A DNA stretch of 10,127 nt from Erysipelotrichaceae bacterium UBA6182 (GTDB lineage: Bacteria > Bacillota_I > Bacilli_A > Erysipelotrichales > Erysipelotrichaceae). The notes below the pieces were generated by a model. That model was given only the letters and a program-made list of their open reading frames with translations, searched no databases and was not told where the DNA came from. This document shows positions 1 through 6,835 of the stretch, in pieces. The stretch spans positions 1,728 to 11,854 of the forward strand of contig DITO01000092.1 in assembly GCA_002422065.1 (NCBI GenBank), written 5' to 3'. The translations under genes were made by a program, and so were the position numbers. Within the stretch, counting starts at the first letter, position 1; each line of letters opens with the position of its first letter.

Positions 1-1794
1 TTATTTGAGGGTGGCGTTCGTGGTGGTAAAGACGTTTGGGGAATTTATATATATACCGAGTATTTAATGCACTGTTCAAGTAAAATGCACTTAGTGTTAG
101 GAGTTTCATTAGAACACGCATTACTGACTGTATTGCAGAGTAATGGTTTTGGATTGTTATATACGATATCACATGGACAATTTATACGTTCAAGTGTAGA
201 TGGAGCTCAACGTGGTGTGTATAAGTTCTTAGACAGTTATGGTGTTGAAAAAGAAATTCATTTTTATGGGAATTATAAGCAAGATGATTATAAGAAGTTT
301 CAAGGGTTCACATTTGGTAGTGTTTATATCAATGAGGGGACTAACCAACATTTAAACGGTATAAATGAAGCAATGCAAAGAACATCAGCAAGTAAAGATA
401 GATTAATTTTAATAACTCAAAACCCTAAAGGACAGGCAAATAGATTCTACAAAGAGTTTGAAAAGACATTCTTATTTACTGAGAAAGATGTTGAGTTTGT
501 TCTCAGCTTACAAAAGAATGAATATGTAATTAATGAATATCGTAAATATGAAGATAAGGTTTTGTTTGAAAGAAAGAAAGCCGAGATATTCTTAGTAGAA
601 AGTTTTTGCAGTAAAAATAACGTATCAAGTTATGATTCATTAAATGATGAACAGCAAGTGTTTGTCCAAAAAGCGATTATTGACTTAAGATATGATTATG
701 AAAATATGCTTAATGACGCTAAAGTTCAAAAGTTTATACCGATAACGGACACTCACAAATTATGGGATCGTTCAATGAGAAAAGTTTTGTTGTATGAAAA
801 GGGCGATGAAAACCCAAACAAGATATGGTCTGGTTATGATTATAATTACTTTCATTTCACGATTGAAGATAATTTAGGTATGACAAGCATGATGAAATCA
901 GATTTTAAGAGTAAGTATGCTAAAGGAACTTCAATATATGCACAACGTATTGACGGTATAAGAAAGACAACCGATAGTGCAGTATATTCAATGTTTACGG
1001 ATCAAAACATATTCGACGGCGATATTCATGCGTTTGATTATCGAAAGACAAGTAGAATTATATGTGTTGATAAAGGTTTGAATCACCCTAACGGCATGAT
1101 TGATGTTGAAGTTGATTACGAGATAGGTATGGTATGGCAATTACAAGAAAGTTTATTAGACTTTAGAGATAGTGAAGTCATGAATATGGGCTTAGAAAGT
1201 ATCTATCAAGAGTTGTTAAAGTTGATTAGAAGTCGAAGAAACAGAGAAATGCCAGACTTTATATTAGTTGACCCAAGTGCAATTGAGTTAATCAAGTATC
1301 TTAAAATGAGAGGTTTGCCTGTAAGAGAAGCGAATAATGCAGTATTTACTACTCGTGGAGATGAAAAGACCGAAGCTCATGCAATACAAGACCGAGATTT
1401 AATAGGTATTCCACTTGTTCAAACAGCAATTGCTAAGTTAAAGTATAAAGTTCATGAAGATTGTATTGAAACGATACGTCAAATTGAAAGTTATGAAGCA
1501 CCATTTGATGAAAAAGCAGGGAAAGAAAAAGTTGTTAAAGTAAATGATGATTTAGTTGACCCAATTAGATATGTGTTCAACACGTTAATACGAATGGGAA
1601 TGTGGAGAGGAGAATCAAATGATGTCGAGAAAGCAAATGACGCAGGAACAGTGGAAGCAGTTCAAAGCGGACAAGATAGCCAAAGGAACTTGGCAAGACA
1701 AATCGCAGAAGTCTTTGGAGAGCAATACGAAGAAGATGAAAATGGATATGCCGACTTCTGGGGAACAGACGGTAGTTTCTTCGGCAATAACTGA
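1..1794 (+). CDS. terL: Phage terminase large subunit (TerL), 5'-truncated
   Basis: Packaging motor ATPase and headful/cos nuclease that docks on the portal and pumps DNA into the prohead. The frame is open from base 1, so the ATG at 67 is an internal Met and the true start lies upstream of the window; 597 codons are present. Seen, numbering from the first codon in the window: P-loop-like GGVRGGKD at residues 4-11, Walker B-like VYINE at about 108-112, coupling motif ITQNPKG at about 138-144, then an RNase H-like nuclease with acidic positions in VDKG (D357), VDPSA (D424) and NDDLVDPIRY (about 516-520). The order ATPase then nuclease and the VDPSA and DD..DPIRY signatures are typical of TerL. 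Oddities: the P-loop has Asp where Ser/Thr is usual and Walker B has Asn-Glu instead of Asp-Glu. The last 58 or so residues lie beyond the normal nuclease end and overlap the portal gene in another frame. The gene ends in TGA. Confidence 0.93.
   Translation, partial: LFEGGVRGGKDVWGIYIYTEYLMHCSSKMHLVLGVSLEHALLTVLQSNGFGLLYTISHGQFIRSSVDGAQRGVYKFLDSYGVEKEIHFYGNYKQDDYKKFQGFTFGSVYINEGTNQHLNGINEAMQRTSASKDRLILITQNPKGQANRFYKEFEKTFLFTEKDVEFVLSLQKNEYVINEYRKYEDKVLFERKKAEIFLVESFCSKNNVSSYDSLNDEQQVFVQKAIIDLRYDYENMLNDAKVQKFIPITDTHKLWDRSMRKVLLYEKGDENPNKIWSGYDYNYFHFTIEDNLGMTSMMKSDFKSKYAKGTSIYAQRIDGIRKTTDSAVYSMFTDQNIFDGDIHAFDYRKTSRIICVDKGLNHPNGMIDVEVDYEIGMVWQLQESLLDFRDSEVMNMGLESIYQELLKLIRSRRNREMPDFILVDPSAIELIKYLKMRGLPVREANNAVFTTRGDEKTEAHAIQDRDLIGIPLVQTAIAKLKYKVHEDCIETIRQIESYEAPFDEKAGKEKVVKVNDDLVDPIRYVFNTLIRMGMWRGESNDVEKANDAGTVEAVQSGQDSQRNLARQIAEVFGEQYEEDENGYADFWGTDGSFFGNN
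1606..1613 (+). promoter_or_regulatory. Portal ribosome binding site inside terL
   Basis: AGAGGAGA lies 5 to 6 nt before the ATGATG at 1619-1624, within TerL codons for Trp-Arg-Gly-Glu. It is the only strong Shine-Dalgarno sequence near the portal N-terminus. The next in-frame Met pair, at about 1802, has none, so this site fixes the portal start and with it the 176-nt overlap. Confidence 0.75.
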
Positions 1795-3472
1795 TACAAG
1801 CATGATGGTTCCAATGAGAACCACAGATGATAATATGATTGCTTATATGCAGTTTAAAGACTTAGAAGAAAGTAACGATAAGAACCCTAATCAATTTTTT
1901 GACAATTCAATGCAAGGACAAGTTCAAGCGACATTAGGTGTAACTCCCATGCCACAAAGTAAAAACCTAAGAGGAATAACGTGGAACATACCAAGACTTG
2001 ATTTAATATGGAGAACAAGCCCATATGTAAAAAGAGCAGTTGATTGGATTTCAAGTAAGTTAATTATTAAAGGAATTGACATTAATACCACAAATAAGAA
2101 TGTAAGTGCCGAAGAGTTAAACGAAACACAAAGTGGACTTAAAGACCAATACCGTTCACTTAAAAAGGTTTTTGAAAGTGGTTTAGTGTATGGTGGTAGT
2201 GCAGGTTTAATTATTATTAAAGGTGTTACAACTGATAAATTAGATAAACCCTTAATTATAAATAGTATAAAAAAGGGAGAGTTCTTAGGTATTAGACCCT
2301 TAGCACGTTGGTATATGATAGAACCAGCATTAGATAAAGGTATGGTAACTGAGATTGGTGAACACGTTGGCATATACAATGCTGATGAATTAGGTAAACC
2401 TTTATACTATCGAGTTAATTTAAGTGGTGGGTTAGGTGGTTTTAGTGGACTCAATTCAAGTGAATTAAAAGACAAAAACATTAAACAACAAGGTAATCAA
2501 ATTTTAGTTCATCGAAGTTGGTTGTTATTATTTAACCCTTACTCACTTGCTCACATTGAAACACAAGTTGAGAGATATTGGAGTGCAAGTATTATTGAAA
2601 CAGCAAGTGTTGATATGGATAGACACGAAATTATATGGACGGCAACAGCAAAAAGTGCAGTTAAGAATAACTTAGGTATCTTAAATATTGACGGTTTCGA
2701 GGGAACTTTAGCAAATAATTATTCAAAAGGTGTTGTTAATTCAAAAATTGAGTTAATGAAATACACCACAGCTCATGGCTTAGTTGCAATAGGTGGTAAA
2801 GACAAGTTTGAATTTGCTCAAAGTAACCTAGCAGGAAATGAAAAAGCATTACAGCAAAGCATGATTCAAGTTGCTTCAGCATTTGGAGTTTTACCTAACG
2901 TTTTATTTCCAGGCAATGAATTATTTGATGAAGATAATTATTTTCAAAGTTTATATGGCATTGAAACCATGCAAGAGAGTGAAGTTCGACCATTACTTAA
3001 TGTAGTTATTCAACTTCTTTATCGTAACAATTATGGTAAGAAATTAGATAAGTTTGACTTTGAGTTCAAGCCAGTTGTTACAATGACACCTAAACAAAAA
3101 GCCGAAGTTATTAAGATCATGATGGAAGCAATTCATATCGCATACGAAGATGAAGCAATTTCATTACATGACTATCAAAAGATGTTACCAGACTTAATTA
3201 ATAACCCATCACATATCTTTAATCAAATTAGCGAAGAATACATTCAACAAGTATTAGAGGGCGATGAAGATGGTAATGTGATTACATCAAGAACTAAGCA
3301 AATTGAAGTAGCAAAGGTCTTGAATCAATTAAAAGGTAGTGAAGAAAAAGGTTTATCAGGTGTGAATAGTCCATCAAGTTCAACAGCACGAGTTGAAAAG
3401 GGTGGCAATCCTAAAGAGAAAACAAAACCTCTTAAAAGACACCTATTAAATAAAGAGCAAGGCAAGGAGTAA
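1619..3472 (+). CDS. Phage portal protein (DUF1073-like)
   Basis: Forms the ring at the unique capsid vertex through which TerL loads DNA and to which the neck attaches. The 617-residue length and position directly after terL fit a portal. Features resembling the DUF1073 portal family: RTSPYVKRAVDWISSKLI at about 132-149, a VYGGSAGLIII stretch near 190-200 (the conserved 'R.yG.a.l' region), GKPLYYRV near 259-266, the VHRSWLLLF segment near 297-305 (portal 'vH.SR.l.f' signature), and ASAFGVLPNVLFPG near 419-432 followed by a Gln/Glu-rich helix with ESEVRPLL. A Gly/Ser-rich loop sits at about 269-281. The C-terminal 50 residues are basic and probably disordered. The start at 1619 (or 1622, also Met) is chosen from AGAGGAG upstream; about 58 N-terminal residues are encoded out of frame within terL. 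Family assignment is from motif memory, not a search. The stop codon sits immediately after the AAGGAG used by the next gene. Confidence 0.85.
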   Translation: MMSRKQMTQEQWKQFKADKIAKGTWQDKSQKSLESNTKKMKMDMPTSGEQTVVSSAITDTSMMVPMRTTDDNMIAYMQFKDLEESNDKNPNQFFDNSMQGQVQATLGVTPMPQSKNLRGITWNIPRLDLIWRTSPYVKRAVDWISSKLIIKGIDINTTNKNVSAEELNETQSGLKDQYRSLKKVFESGLVYGGSAGLIIIKGVTTDKLDKPLIINSIKKGEFLGIRPLARWYMIEPALDKGMVTEIGEHVGIYNADELGKPLYYRVNLSGGLGGFSGLNSSELKDKNIKQQGNQILVHRSWLLLFNPYSLAHIETQVERYWSASIIETASVDMDRHEIIWTATAKSAVKNNLGILNIDGFEGTLANNYSKGVVNSKIELMKYTTAHGLVAIGGKDKFEFAQSNLAGNEKALQQSMIQVASAFGVLPNVLFPGNELFDEDNYFQSLYGIETMQESEVRPLLNVVIQLLYRNNYGKKLDKFDFEFKPVVTMTPKQKAEVIKIMMEAIHIAYEDEAISLHDYQKMLPDLINNPSHIFNQISEEYIQQVLEGDEDGNVITSRTKQIEVAKVLNQLKGSEEKGLSGVNSPSSSTARVEKGGNPKEKTKPLKRHLLNKEQGKE

Positions 3473-3476
3473 CGCT

Positions 3477-4694
3477 ATGGAAAAAAACAAAGTGTTTCAG
3501 TTTGTAGATGGTCGTGGCAAGTTTAGATTTGAAATTAAGCTTTCAGAGAATAGACGCTATGATGAAAAAACAGGTTATTTATATTGCGATAATGCAATAT
3601 TAGGTCATACAGGAGTTCAAGAATATTATGCATATGAACTTGGTATGGGTCAAAACGAAATTATTAAGGTTAATCGTTTTGCAGAGGACGTCTTTAGCGA
3701 TGAAGCTATGGCGAGTATTAAAGGAAAGTCCGTTACAAAGTTTCATCCTACGAAATGGGTTACTAAGGACAATTACAAAACACTAGAAATAGGAACTATC
3801 TTAGACGTGCGAAAAGATGGAGATAATGTAATTGGCGATTTAGTTATTAAAGACCCTGACGCTATCATGGACATTTTAGACGGCAATATGGAAGCACTAT
3901 CACTTGGTTATGAAGCCAAACTCGTAAAAATGGAAGATAGTGATGAATACAAACAGGTTGATTTATATATCAATCATGTAGCACTCGTTAAGCAAGGTAG
4001 AGCGGTTAATGCAAGAATTGCTGACGAAGAATTAAAAGAAAAGGAGAATAGACACATGGGAGTATTTAATTTCTTAAAAAATAAGAAAGTTCAAATCAAT
4101 GATGATGATACCCTAACTATTCTTGAGGACACATTGTATGTGAACAAATCAACAACTAAGGTTGAAGAAGAAAGAACATACGATAGTGAAACAGGTGAGG
4201 AAACAACTAAACGTAAAGTAGAAGAAGAAACCAAATCACATCAACAAGAATCGGCAACACCTAAAACAAAAGGTTTGTATGATGAACAAACCGAAGTAAA
4301 ACCTCAAGAAGATATTACAAAATCAGAATCAAAGACTGACGAAGAAACTACAACCAATGTAGCAGATGAAACAAATACCGAAAAAGAAACGGAAGAAAAG
4401 GAGTTTAACGACATGGACGCTGAACAATTAAAGGCATTTAGAGAAGAACTTAAAAAAGAAGTTCTTGCAGAATTAAAAGAAACATCAAAAGGTAAAGGTT
4501 TATTTGATGATGTCAACCCACTTGACACTGATAAACTTGACCAAAAGAAACAAACATTAGAACTTAATTACGAAAAAGATGAACAACTTCGTAAGAGAGT
4601 TTATGACAAGATGACAAATCCTGTCGCTCATGGTGGAGATTTCAAAGCTATGAAAGCATTTGCTAAAAAAGCACAAGAATTAACAGTAGAATAA
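3477..4694 (+). CDS. Prohead protease (DUF2213-like) fused to scaffold-like C-terminal region
   Basis: Residues 1-183 look like the DUF2213 family found beside DUF1073 portals: GYLYCDNAILGHTGVQEYY at 33-51, the KSVTKFHP segment at 84-91, NMEALSLGYEA at 137-147 and INHVALVKQGRAV at 165-177. H90 and S142 (S-x-G-Y) are about 50 residues apart, like the His and Ser of HK97-type prohead proteases, so I infer they are the catalytic pair and that the protein matures the capsid and scaffold. Residues 194-405 are a different kind of sequence. M194 begins MGVFNFLKNKK, which reads like a natural N-terminus. A Glu/Lys/Thr-rich, probably disordered stretch follows (about 215-312), then a charged helix (313-333) and a basic C-terminal helix. 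This is what a scaffold looks like. AAGGAG (3464-3469) precedes ATG 3477 by 7 nt. Two strong in-frame internal starts suggest nested scaffold products. Confidence 0.83.
   Translation: MEKNKVFQFVDGRGKFRFEIKLSENRRYDEKTGYLYCDNAILGHTGVQEYYAYELGMGQNEIIKVNRFAEDVFSDEAMASIKGKSVTKFHPTKWVTKDNYKTLEIGTILDVRKDGDNVIGDLVIKDPDAIMDILDGNMEALSLGYEAKLVKMEDSDEYKQVDLYINHVALVKQGRAVNARIADEELKEKENRHMGVFNFLKNKKVQINDDDTLTILEDTLYVNKSTTKVEEERTYDSETGEETTKRKVEEETKSHQQESATPKTKGLYDEQTEVKPQEDITKSESKTDEETTTNVADETNTEKETEEKEFNDMDAEQLKAFREELKKEVLAELKETSKGKGLFDDVNPLDTDKLDQKKQTLELNYEKDEQLRKRVYDKMTNPVAHGGDFKAMKAFAKKAQELTVE
4041..4046 (+). promoter_or_regulatory. Internal ribosome binding site 1 (scaffold start)
   Basis: AAGGAG, 9 nt before the in-frame ATG at 4056. 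It sits exactly at the change from protease-like to scaffold-like sequence, which supports use as a real start. Confidence 0.6.
4056..4694 (+). CDS. Nested scaffold protein from internal start (212 aa)
   Basis: In-frame ATG at codon 194 of the protease gene, with AAGGAG at 9-nt spacing. The product would be a 212-residue scaffold beginning MGVFNFLK, very acidic and Thr/Lys-rich in its first half and helical in its last 90 residues. Separate expression of a scaffold from the 3' part of a protease gene is known in phage lambda (C and Nu3) and in many other tailed phages; it lets scaffold be made in excess over protease. The nested layout is seen in the sequence; that the start is used is inferred. 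The alternative is that only the fusion is made and the scaffold is released by self-cleavage. Confidence 0.55.
   Translation: MGVFNFLKNKKVQINDDDTLTILEDTLYVNKSTTKVEEERTYDSETGEETTKRKVEEETKSHQQESATPKTKGLYDEQTEVKPQEDITKSESKTDEETTTNVADETNTEKETEEKEFNDMDAEQLKAFREELKKEVLAELKETSKGKGLFDDVNPLDTDKLDQKKQTLELNYEKDEQLRKRVYDKMTNPVAHGGDFKAMKAFAKKAQELTVE
4398..4403 (+). promoter_or_regulatory. Internal ribosome binding site 2
   Basis: A second AAGGAG, again exactly 9 nt before an in-frame ATG (4413). It encodes Lys-Glu in a Glu/Lys-rich region, where AAGGAG can also arise by chance, so support is weaker than for the site at 4041. Confidence 0.4.
4413..4694 (+). CDS. Possible shortest nested scaffold product (93 aa)
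   Basis: In-frame ATG at codon 313, beginning MDAEQLKAFREELKKEVL, with AAGGAG 9 nt upstream. The start falls at the edge between the disordered acidic linker and the predicted helical C-terminal region, so the product would be just the helical capsid-binding-type end. It contains the second copy of the KGL[YF]D motif and ends AFAKKAQELTVE. Expression is inference; the sequence between 4056 and 4413 could instead be a plain linker. Confidence 0.35.
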   Translation: MDAEQLKAFREELKKEVLAELKETSKGKGLFDDVNPLDTDKLDQKKQTLELNYEKDEQLRKRVYDKMTNPVAHGGDFKAMKAFAKKAQELTVE

Positions 4695-4714
4695 TAAAAG
4701 GAGAAAGATAAATT

Positions 4715-5257
4715 ATGGCTACAAGACTTTATACATACGGCAACCCTAAGACCGTAATTAAGCAAAATGAATGGTTACCTGGTCGTTTTGCGACTGCTCA
4801 TGGTGTGAATTTAAACGTTCAAGCAGTTAAAGCACCATCACTTGCCATTGAATATGGTGAGTTAGTTAAATTGGTTTCAAATGGTTTAGACGCTAACGCA
4901 TACTCAGTTGAAAGAGTAGCGGCTGGCGTAACTAAGTTTGGTGTCATTATTAGAACAGTTGACGGACAAATTAGTTTAGAAGATGGTTTTATTGAAAGAC
5001 CAAGAAGTAACAACACACTTTCAGTTTACCCATTATCAGCACCAAATTACTTTGTTGTAGCAGTTCCAATTATTGCTTCACAATCAGTTACCGTTGGTTC
5101 ACAAGTTTATGCTTGTATCGTATCAGGTAGCGAAGGTGCTGTTCAAGCAACAAATACAAACAGTGCTATCACATTAACAGGTTGGGAATTTGCAAGCAAG
5201 CCTTACAAACCAACATCAAGTGCAACAGAAGTTGTATTGATTAAAAAGACAGTTTAG
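4715..5257 (+). CDS. Probable head decoration / structural cement protein
   Basis: A 180-residue protein lying between scaffold and major capsid genes, the usual place for a capsid-stabilising protein. The sequence is rich in alternating hydrophobic and small polar residues (for example about 112-136 and 150-180), consistent with a beta-rich fold, and has no signal peptide or membrane segment. Early residues include LPGRFATAHGVN (21-32), and a mid-region has GVTKFGVIIRTVDGQISLEDG (71-91), a pattern like the 'fGVv.rt..g...  G' of cement proteins found beside DUF1073/DUF2213 genes. I do not recognise a defining motif with certainty, so the role rests mainly on position. AAAAGGAG with 11-nt spacing precedes ATG 4715. 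Confidence 0.6.
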   Translation: MATRLYTYGNPKTVIKQNEWLPGRFATAHGVNLNVQAVKAPSLAIEYGELVKLVSNGLDANAYSVERVAAGVTKFGVIIRTVDGQISLEDGFIERPRSNNTLSVYPLSAPNYFVVAVPIIASQSVTVGSQVYACIVSGSEGAVQATNTNSAITLTGWEFASKPYKPTSSATEVVLIKKTV

Positions 5258-5275
5258 TAGAGGAGAAAACATACT

Positions 5276-6529
5276 ATGGAAAAAACATACGATTTCTTAG
5301 ATAATTTAAGAGAAGCTCACAAGAGTGGTAAAACTCTTAAAGAAATTATATTAAGAGCAGAGTCAATGGTTGAAGATCCAAGAACTGAAAATATTTTTGG
5401 AGTTAGCGTTCTTGACACTGAGAAGAAAAGACAAGCAATGTTTGCAGATCAAGCAAGACGTCTATTAGGAGATGAAGCAACTAGTTTATTTGCTGACAAT
5501 GCACCTATTGGAGCTTTTGCTACAAATCAACTCGAAAGACTTGATATGAACGTTCGTAAACAAGCATTAAGAACATACGCATTTAGAGATATTCCTATTG
5601 TATATGGTGGTGGTGCATTAGAATCTGTTAAAGGGTTCAAAGAAATGTATCAACTTCCTAAAGGCGGATTTATTGGTGGCGACACTAACGAAGTTCGTTT
5701 AGTAGCAGTTGATTTCAAACCTCAATTCGTTCCTGTTAAAGCGTTGACTTACGGTTTACGTTTAGGACTTATTGACAGCGTGAAGAATGACATGATTGGA
5801 TTTGACGCTATTTCTAAGAATGGTGAAGCAATTCAAAAAGCATGGGCATTAGATATTGACCGTATTGCATATGTTGGAACTCGTGGAGAAAACGGTTCAA
5901 CAACTGACGTATCAGGAGCTTATAGAGGTTTATTAAACTTTGAATCAGCAACTACTACTGACCTCGAAACAACAGCATTATACGGATTATCAACAATTAA
6001 GAAACTTGAATTACTAGACATTAACAAAGTTATTGAAATTGTTATTGGAGAACTTAATTTAGTTGCTCAATCAATTGACTGGGATCCAACTTTAATGATT
6101 AACAAGATTTTATTCTACAAAGAATTATTTGCATGGTTAGGAAGCACTGCACAAAACGCTACTGGCGTTGCAACTCCTTTCAGAACTAACAAAGCAATTC
6201 TTCAAGAATCAATTGATATGTGGTGTGAAACTTTAGGTTTCGACAAGATTCAAATGGAAATGTTACCTTACTTATCACATGATATTAGTGGCACTAAAGA
6301 CGCTTCAATGGTTTCAAGTGGAACTAATGAAACAGGTCGTATTGCAATGTATCGTCAAGATCCATACACTAACTACTTACCATTACCAATGGACTTAACA
6401 GGTGGTGCAGTTGTATTTGATATCAATAACAACGCATTTAGAAAGAACTATTTATCATTTGTTGGTTATTTAATGGCTTTCTACGCTGAAACAATTCGCT
6501 ACATTGATAACGGAACTTCAACGGGGTAG
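5276..6529 (+). CDS. Major capsid protein (DUF2184-like)
   Basis: Builds the icosahedral shell. The 417-residue length, position after protease/scaffold and cement, and strong AGAGGAG ribosome site (5259-5265, 10-nt spacing) support this. The first 75 residues are charged and helical (KTYDFLDNLREAHKSGKTLK and the following region), a possible scaffold-interacting or cleaved delta-like segment. The core begins near residue 77 with APIGAFATNQLERLD; further landmarks are the FRDIPIVYGGGALES region (103-117), KGGFIGGDTNEVRLVAVDF (129-147) and the C-terminal IRYIDNG. This resembles DUF2184-type capsid proteins, which travel with DUF1073 portals and DUF2213 proteases; HK97-fold is inferred. The zero-frame stop is TAG at 6527-6529, right behind a GGGG run at which a -1 slip would add an 80-residue domain, making a minor 497-residue form. 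Confidence 0.85.
   Translation: MEKTYDFLDNLREAHKSGKTLKEIILRAESMVEDPRTENIFGVSVLDTEKKRQAMFADQARRLLGDEATSLFADNAPIGAFATNQLERLDMNVRKQALRTYAFRDIPIVYGGGALESVKGFKEMYQLPKGGFIGGDTNEVRLVAVDFKPQFVPVKALTYGLRLGLIDSVKNDMIGFDAISKNGEAIQKAWALDIDRIAYVGTRGENGSTTDVSGAYRGLLNFESATTTDLETTALYGLSTIKKLELLDINKVIEIVIGELNLVAQSIDWDPTLMINKILFYKELFAWLGSTAQNATGVATPFRTNKAILQESIDMWCETLGFDKIQMEMLPYLSHDISGTKDASMVSSGTNETGRIAMYRQDPYTNYLPLPMDLTGGAVVFDINNNAFRKNYLSFVGYLMAFYAETIRYIDNGTSTG
6521..6529 (+). promoter_or_regulatory. Putative -1 ribosomal frameshift site at capsid stop
   Basis: Reads ACG GGG TAG in the capsid frame. The Gly-tRNA on GGG (6524-6526) can slip back one base onto GGG (6523-6525) with full pairing, and the stop codon in the A site would favour pausing. 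The next codon becomes GTA (6526-6528), entering the frame of the downstream domain. The -1 frame is open only from 6511, because TAA closes it at 6508-6510, so the slip must occur in this 16-nt stretch, and GGGG is the only good candidate. No clear stimulatory stem or upstream Shine-Dalgarno was found by eye. Confidence 0.7.
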
Positions 6530-6768
6530 TAACGACCCTAACCTATGATTTGAATGGTGGTAATGTTGGTGGAGTTACAACAGACATTGAAGATGATGAA
6601 GCAGTAATTGGCTCATACATCTTAAGTGCCTCTACTCTTCCAGAACCTGTTCAAACAGGATACACACTTCTTGGTTGGGGATTTGATGACGCAGGTGCTG
6701 TCATGGTAAGTGCGACTGATAAACTCGTAGAAGCTGACACAATTTACTCTATTTGGGAACAAGATTAA
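6526..6768 (+). CDS. Listeria-Bacteroides repeat (InlB B-repeat/Flg_new) extension of capsid protein, -1 frame
   Basis: Eighty codons in the -1 frame relative to the capsid gene. Translation after the slip begins VVTTLTYDLNGGNVGG and continues through LPEPVQTGYTLLGWGFDD to DTIYSIWEQD. This matches the whole consensus of the repeat: 'TYDLNGG', 'P.p...GYtflGW', and a closing 'd.tlYa.W'. It is a small beta-grasp-like extracellular adhesion domain. The conserved first strand (TYDLNGG) is coded partly upstream of the only candidate start, TTG at 6550, which has no Shine-Dalgarno. An independent gene would therefore lose part of the domain, whereas fusion through the frameshift keeps it whole. Known parallel: many tailed phages add Ig-like or similar domains to capsid or tail proteins by frameshifting, and these sit on the virion surface. 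Inferred role: display on a fraction of capsomers, possibly binding mucus, glycans or host surface. Confidence 0.8.
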   Translation, partial: VVTTLTYDLNGGNVGGVTTDIEDDEAVIGSYILSASTLPEPVQTGYTLLGWGFDDAGAVMVSATDKLVEADTIYSIWEQD

Positions 6769-6813
6769 TAATCTTATCTTAAATATTTAGCAATTAAATA
6801 CTAAACTAATTAC

Positions 6814-6835
6814 GGAGAGGGCGTAAACCCTCTCT
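6814..6835 (+). terminator. GC-rich hairpin after the capsid gene (weak or partial terminator, or RNA stability element)
   Basis: GAGAGGG (6815-6821) pairs perfectly with CCCTCTC (6828-6834) across a 6-nt loop CGTAAA; a G-U pair at 6814/6835 extends it. It stands out in AT-rich surroundings within the 140-nt non-coding spacer 6769-6908, the only sizeable gap in the window. What follows is TCTAATAC, not a run of T, so a classic intrinsic terminator is not supported. It could reduce read-through from the highly expressed capsid gene, or act as an RNase barrier. The rest of the spacer shows no convincing promoter. Confidence 0.45.

Noticed and set aside
1792..1794. TGA read as Trp (Mycoplasma-type code)
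   Set aside because: Trp is coded by TGG throughout, no gene contains an internal TGA, and two genes end cleanly in TGA, one with an ATGA overlap.
1924..2379. Reverse-strand open frame of 151 codons inside the portal gene
   Set aside because: It lies opposite a well-supported gene and has no recognisable domain. The same applies to the other reverse-strand frames (for example 1615-1824, 4304-4528, 8433-8780 and 9099-9455).
1619..3472. Portal as an anti-CBASS Acb1 nuclease, a label often attached to DUF1073 proteins
   Set aside because: The protein has portal length and position, and I find no pair of HxT/HxS motifs at the spacing of a 2H phosphoesterase. The single HRS at about 298-300 is the usual portal segment.
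6550..6768. A stand-alone small gene starting at TTG 6550
   Set aside because: There is no ribosome site upstream and the conserved TYDLNGG strand of the domain would be cut. The same frame is open back to the capsid stop, so it is better read as a frameshift extension.
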